This document shows, in pieces, positions 62,165 through 64,000 of a stretch of DNA of 64,000 bases. Both the position numbers and the translations under genes were made by a program. Numbering within the stretch: position 1 is the first letter of the stretch; every line of letters begins with the position of its first letter. Origin of the DNA: Lysinibacillus sp. JNUCC-52 (GTDB lineage: Bacteria; Bacillota; Bacilli; Bacillales_A; Planococcaceae); NCBI RefSeq assembly GCF_015999545.1, contig NZ_CP065546.1, forward strand, positions 4,000,001 through 4,064,000, written 5' to 3'. The notes under the pieces are model-generated. The model had not been told where the DNA came from, made no database searches, and worked only from the letters and a program-made list of their open reading frames with translations.

Positions 62165-62918
62165 AGAACCCAACTACAACTGTCCAAAGTGTAAAGATAC
62201 TGGCAGTTACTTAATCCGTAAAAAGAATGGTTACTATATTCTAGGTGTGGAAGTTGAGCAAGATTATTATGTCGTCTGTGAATGCAGCAGGATACTCAAG
62301 ATTAACAAACTTATTAAATCTAGCGCAATTACAAAAGCGTTTCAGAAAATGAGCCTTAAAAACTTCTCGACGGATAATGTTCATCCCAAAGTAGTTGAAA
62401 TGAAAAGTAAGGCAAAACAGTATTACGCAGCCTTTGAAGAAATTAGAGGTTTCAGACAGAACAGCATCATGCTGATCGGACAACCTGGTTGTGGCAAGAC
62501 ACATTTATTAACCGCCATATCTAATTACCTGATGCATACAAAGCAAGTACCTGTTCTGTACTTTCCATACAAAGATGGTTTAAACAATATCGCAGTTAAC
62601 AACTTTGAACGTAAAAACGAAATTATGGATCGGATGAAAGAAGTGGATGTACTGTTTATTGACGATTTATTTAAGCCAATTGGTGGGAAAGTTAATGTCA
62701 AGTCGTGGCAAACGGAAATCATCTTCGAAGTGGTCAACTCTCGCTATTTGAGCAACAAACCTTTATTAATATCTAGCGAATTGTCTCTTGATGACATGCT
62801 TTATATCGATGAAGCGTTAACTAGTCGACTGTTTGAAATGTCTCAAGATTTCATAGTTACTATTGAAAAAGACAAGAAAGCGAACTATCGATTGCGCAAG
62901 ATATTTGAAAAAAGATAG
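62076..62918 (+). CDS. Phage DnaC/DnaI-like helicase loader
   Basis: A 280-residue AAA+ ATPase that loads the replicative helicase at the phage origin. An N-terminal zinc-ribbon-like part contains CPKCKDTG and CECS (about 36-71). Walker A is GQPGCGKTHL (near 134-143), and Walker B is VDVLFIDDLF. The final EALTSRLFEMSQDF contains the sensor region. ATG 62076 follows AGGTGAAAA inside the preceding gene, an 89-base out-of-frame overlap suggesting coupled translation. Confidence 0.9.
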   Translation: MQKSGDRMAAVMEELQARSQLYSETTVAIEEPNYNCPKCKDTGSYLIRKKNGYYILGVEVEQDYYVVCECSRILKINKLIKSSAITKAFQKMSLKNFSTDNVHPKVVEMKSKAKQYYAAFEEIRGFRQNSIMLIGQPGCGKTHLLTAISNYLMHTKQVPVLYFPYKDGLNNIAVNNFERKNEIMDRMKEVDVLFIDDLFKPIGGKVNVKSWQTEIIFEVVNSRYLSNKPLLISSELSLDDMLYIDEALTSRLFEMSQDFIVTIEKDKKANYRLRKIFEKR

Positions 62919-62951
62919 AGAGACGCACATCCCCAAAATGAGGGGAAATGG

Positions 62952-62996
62952 ATGACGAAAAGACAGAGATATGGATATGAAACATTTAGGAACTGA
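62952..62996 (+). CDS. Possible 14-residue phage peptide
   Basis: An ORF reading TKRQRYGYETFRN. The ATG follows GAGGGGAAATGG, which is a good ribosome site. It is very short and could be a leader peptide or meaningless. Confidence 0.25.
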   Translation: MTKRQRYGYETFRN

Positions 62997-63038
62997 GTAT
63001 TAACAGTTAGTTATTAATGGGATATAGGAGGTAGCAGC

Positions 63039-63266
63039 TTGAATCCAATATTTTTAGGTTTTGGAGTAAAACCTTACGCAGTCATCATATGGCGCAATGG
63101 GGATGAGAATAAGTCGAAAACAATTTGCTTTGACGAGCGTGAATTACAAGTAGCATTAGCAATGCATGTTAATCCCAATGGCTTCTATCATCGATATGAG
63201 CCAAAAATTTACTACTCTGCACAAAGAGAGAATAAGATTGCACTTAGGAGGGAAAATCTATGTTAA
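63039..63266 (+). CDS. Small phage protein of unknown function
   Basis: A 75-residue protein without a recognised domain; a beta-rich start (FLGFGVKPYAVIIWRNG) and a basic end. TTG 63039 follows ATAGGAGGT. Its last seven bases overlap the ArpU-like gene start, so they form one transcript. In phages such genes often lie in this early-middle position. Confidence 0.7.
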   Translation: MNPIFLGFGVKPYAVIIWRNGDENKSKTICFDERELQVALAMHVNPNGFYHRYEPKIYYSAQRENKIALRRENLC

Positions 63267-63673
63267 AAGAGAGAGTATTAGTTCTTACACCAGATGTTTT
63301 AGATTCAATGATTACAGACTACCACTGGATGGTTAACGCCATCAAAGAAATGCGAGCTGAAATGGTGATAGGGGCAAAGACAGCACAATATGGTATTGAG
63401 GCTTCATTACCAAAGGCGGCAGGCGGGATAGGTGACCCAATTATGCAAGAGGCTATTAGACGTTCGAAAAATAATAAACGTGTTGCAGATTACGAGAAAA
63501 AGATATTGGCGGTTCAGAAACTTCTAGAAAAGGTTACAGGCGAAAGGGAGGTGCAAGTCTTAAACTGGATGTTAGATGGAAAATCGAAGCGTTGGATAGC
63601 AAAGAAAATGGAAGTGAGTCACACACAAATACAAAATATTAAAGAAAATATATTAATCAAAATGTTAGCTTAA
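63260..63673 (+). CDS. ArpU-like phage late transcription regulator
   Basis: A 137-residue protein with a helix-turn-helix near the C-terminus (WMLDGKSKRWIAKKMEVSHT), preceded by a helical region, resembling sigma-70 region 4 and ArpU-type late regulators. In intact phages it activates late genes such as terminase; none are visible before the terminator at 63704. ATG 63260 follows AGGAGGGAAAATC. Family assignment is tentative. Confidence 0.65.
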   Translation: MLKERVLVLTPDVLDSMITDYHWMVNAIKEMRAEMVIGAKTAQYGIEASLPKAAGGIGDPIMQEAIRRSKNNKRVADYEKKILAVQKLLEKVTGEREVQVLNWMLDGKSKRWIAKKMEVSHTQIQNIKENILIKMLA

Positions 63674-63703
63674 ATAGGATCCCTGATATATTGAGGAATT
63701 CTC

Positions 63704-63755
63704 AGACTGTAGACAAACTCGAAGTTTTTTTCCAATTTGTCTACAGTCTTTTTTT
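63704..63755 (+). terminator. Terminator after the phage early operon
   Basis: Perfect 14-bp stem AGACTGTAGACAAA (63704-63717) with TTTGTCTACAGTCT (63736-63749), then a T-run. Confidence 0.9.
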
Positions 63756-63787
63756 ATTTAAAATTAATTTAGATGATGACTACTGTC

Positions 63788-63903
63788 GTTGATTCCTGCT
63801 ACGGACGGTCGCAATCGGCGAGCACATCGTACCCTCGCTAACGCGCGGTCTGTTGCATCTTACGTTCTGTGATGTTCCCACAGGTTACGATTGCTAGCAG
63901 TCT
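63788..63903. repeat. Degenerate copy of the GC-rich interspersed repeat
   Basis: GTTGATTCCTGCTACGGACG at the left matches the start of the copy at 31388 with several changes; CTAACGCG in the middle and CACAGG near the right also match. It lies 33 bases after the phage terminator. No gene is seen after it to the window end. Confidence 0.6.
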
Positions 63904-64000
63904 ACTATACCTAAATTAGTCTATTAAGGCAGAAATATTCCATACTTGCCAGAGTTGCCATACTTTAAACATTATGTGAGTTAGAAATAATAATGTAAAC

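Noticed and set aside
45410-63700. CRISPR array
   Set aside because: No regularly spaced direct repeats with unique spacers; the only regular array (8782-8900) has no spacers.

Overview
The window comes from the chromosome of a low-GC, endospore-forming Bacillales bacterium, most likely Lysinibacillus or a close Planococcaceae relative. Evidence for this is the spore genes (SspH, a LysM-GH18 cortex hydrolase, GerE), two T-boxes and a lysine riboswitch. Gene order from about 8 to 41 kb is close to what I recall of Bacillus subtilis: ysgA-pheST-rnhC-zapA-yshB-polX-mutS2-yshE-lcfA-fadR-fadB-etfBA-(permease)-trxA-uvrC-lysC-yslB-sdhCAB-ysmA-gerE-ysmB-racE-rph-rdgB-ysnB. No database was searched; all family names rest on motifs and recalled homologues.

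Layout. 0-8 kb: a membrane EAL protein, a spore-protein pair, a spore-cortex lytic enzyme, an FAD oxidase, and an RsbQ-like hydrolase next to a PAS-GGDEF protein whose N-terminus resembles RsbP. 8-19.9 kb: phenylalanyl-tRNA synthetase with its T-box, RNase HIII, cell division, PolX, MutS2. 20-25.5 kb: a fatty-acid degradation regulon (acyl-CoA ligase, FadR, enoyl-CoA hydratase, electron-transfer flavoprotein), with a FadR-type operator folded into a hairpin between lcfA and fadR. 25.6-41 kb: leucine T-box and permease, thioredoxin, UvrC, lysine riboswitch and aspartokinase, succinate dehydrogenase, GerE, glutamate racemase, RNase PH and nucleotide housekeeping. 41-44.4 kb: SelO and three further chromosomal genes.

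A tRNA-Arg(UCU) at 44.6 kb marks the switch to an accessory region that runs to the window end. It holds a GC-rich cassette (MarR repressor plus two paralogous alpha/beta hydrolases) and several decayed genes: a lipoprotein with two in-frame stops, a tyrosine recombinase, a GNAT acetyltransferase, and a class A beta-lactamase tail. It also holds a family of short interspersed repeats not noticed in the core, lipoprotein, TetR and small membrane genes, and a secreted SLT-SH3-SLH cell-wall enzyme. From 58.9 kb it continues with the early region of a partial prophage: integrase remnant, ImmA, repressor, Cro-like regulator, antirepressor, replication initiator, DnaC-like loader, ArpU-like regulator. 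Five copies of a 15-bp operator surround the phage genetic switch.

The most notable items are: (i) the RsbQ/PAS-GGDEF pair, which looks like the B. subtilis energy-stress module with its phosphatase output replaced by diguanylate cyclase; (ii) the overlapping terminator/promoter/FadR site; (iii) the five-operator phage switch; (iv) a lysC with unusual active-site residues and an internal start; (v) the MarR/hydrolase cassette with paired palindromes.
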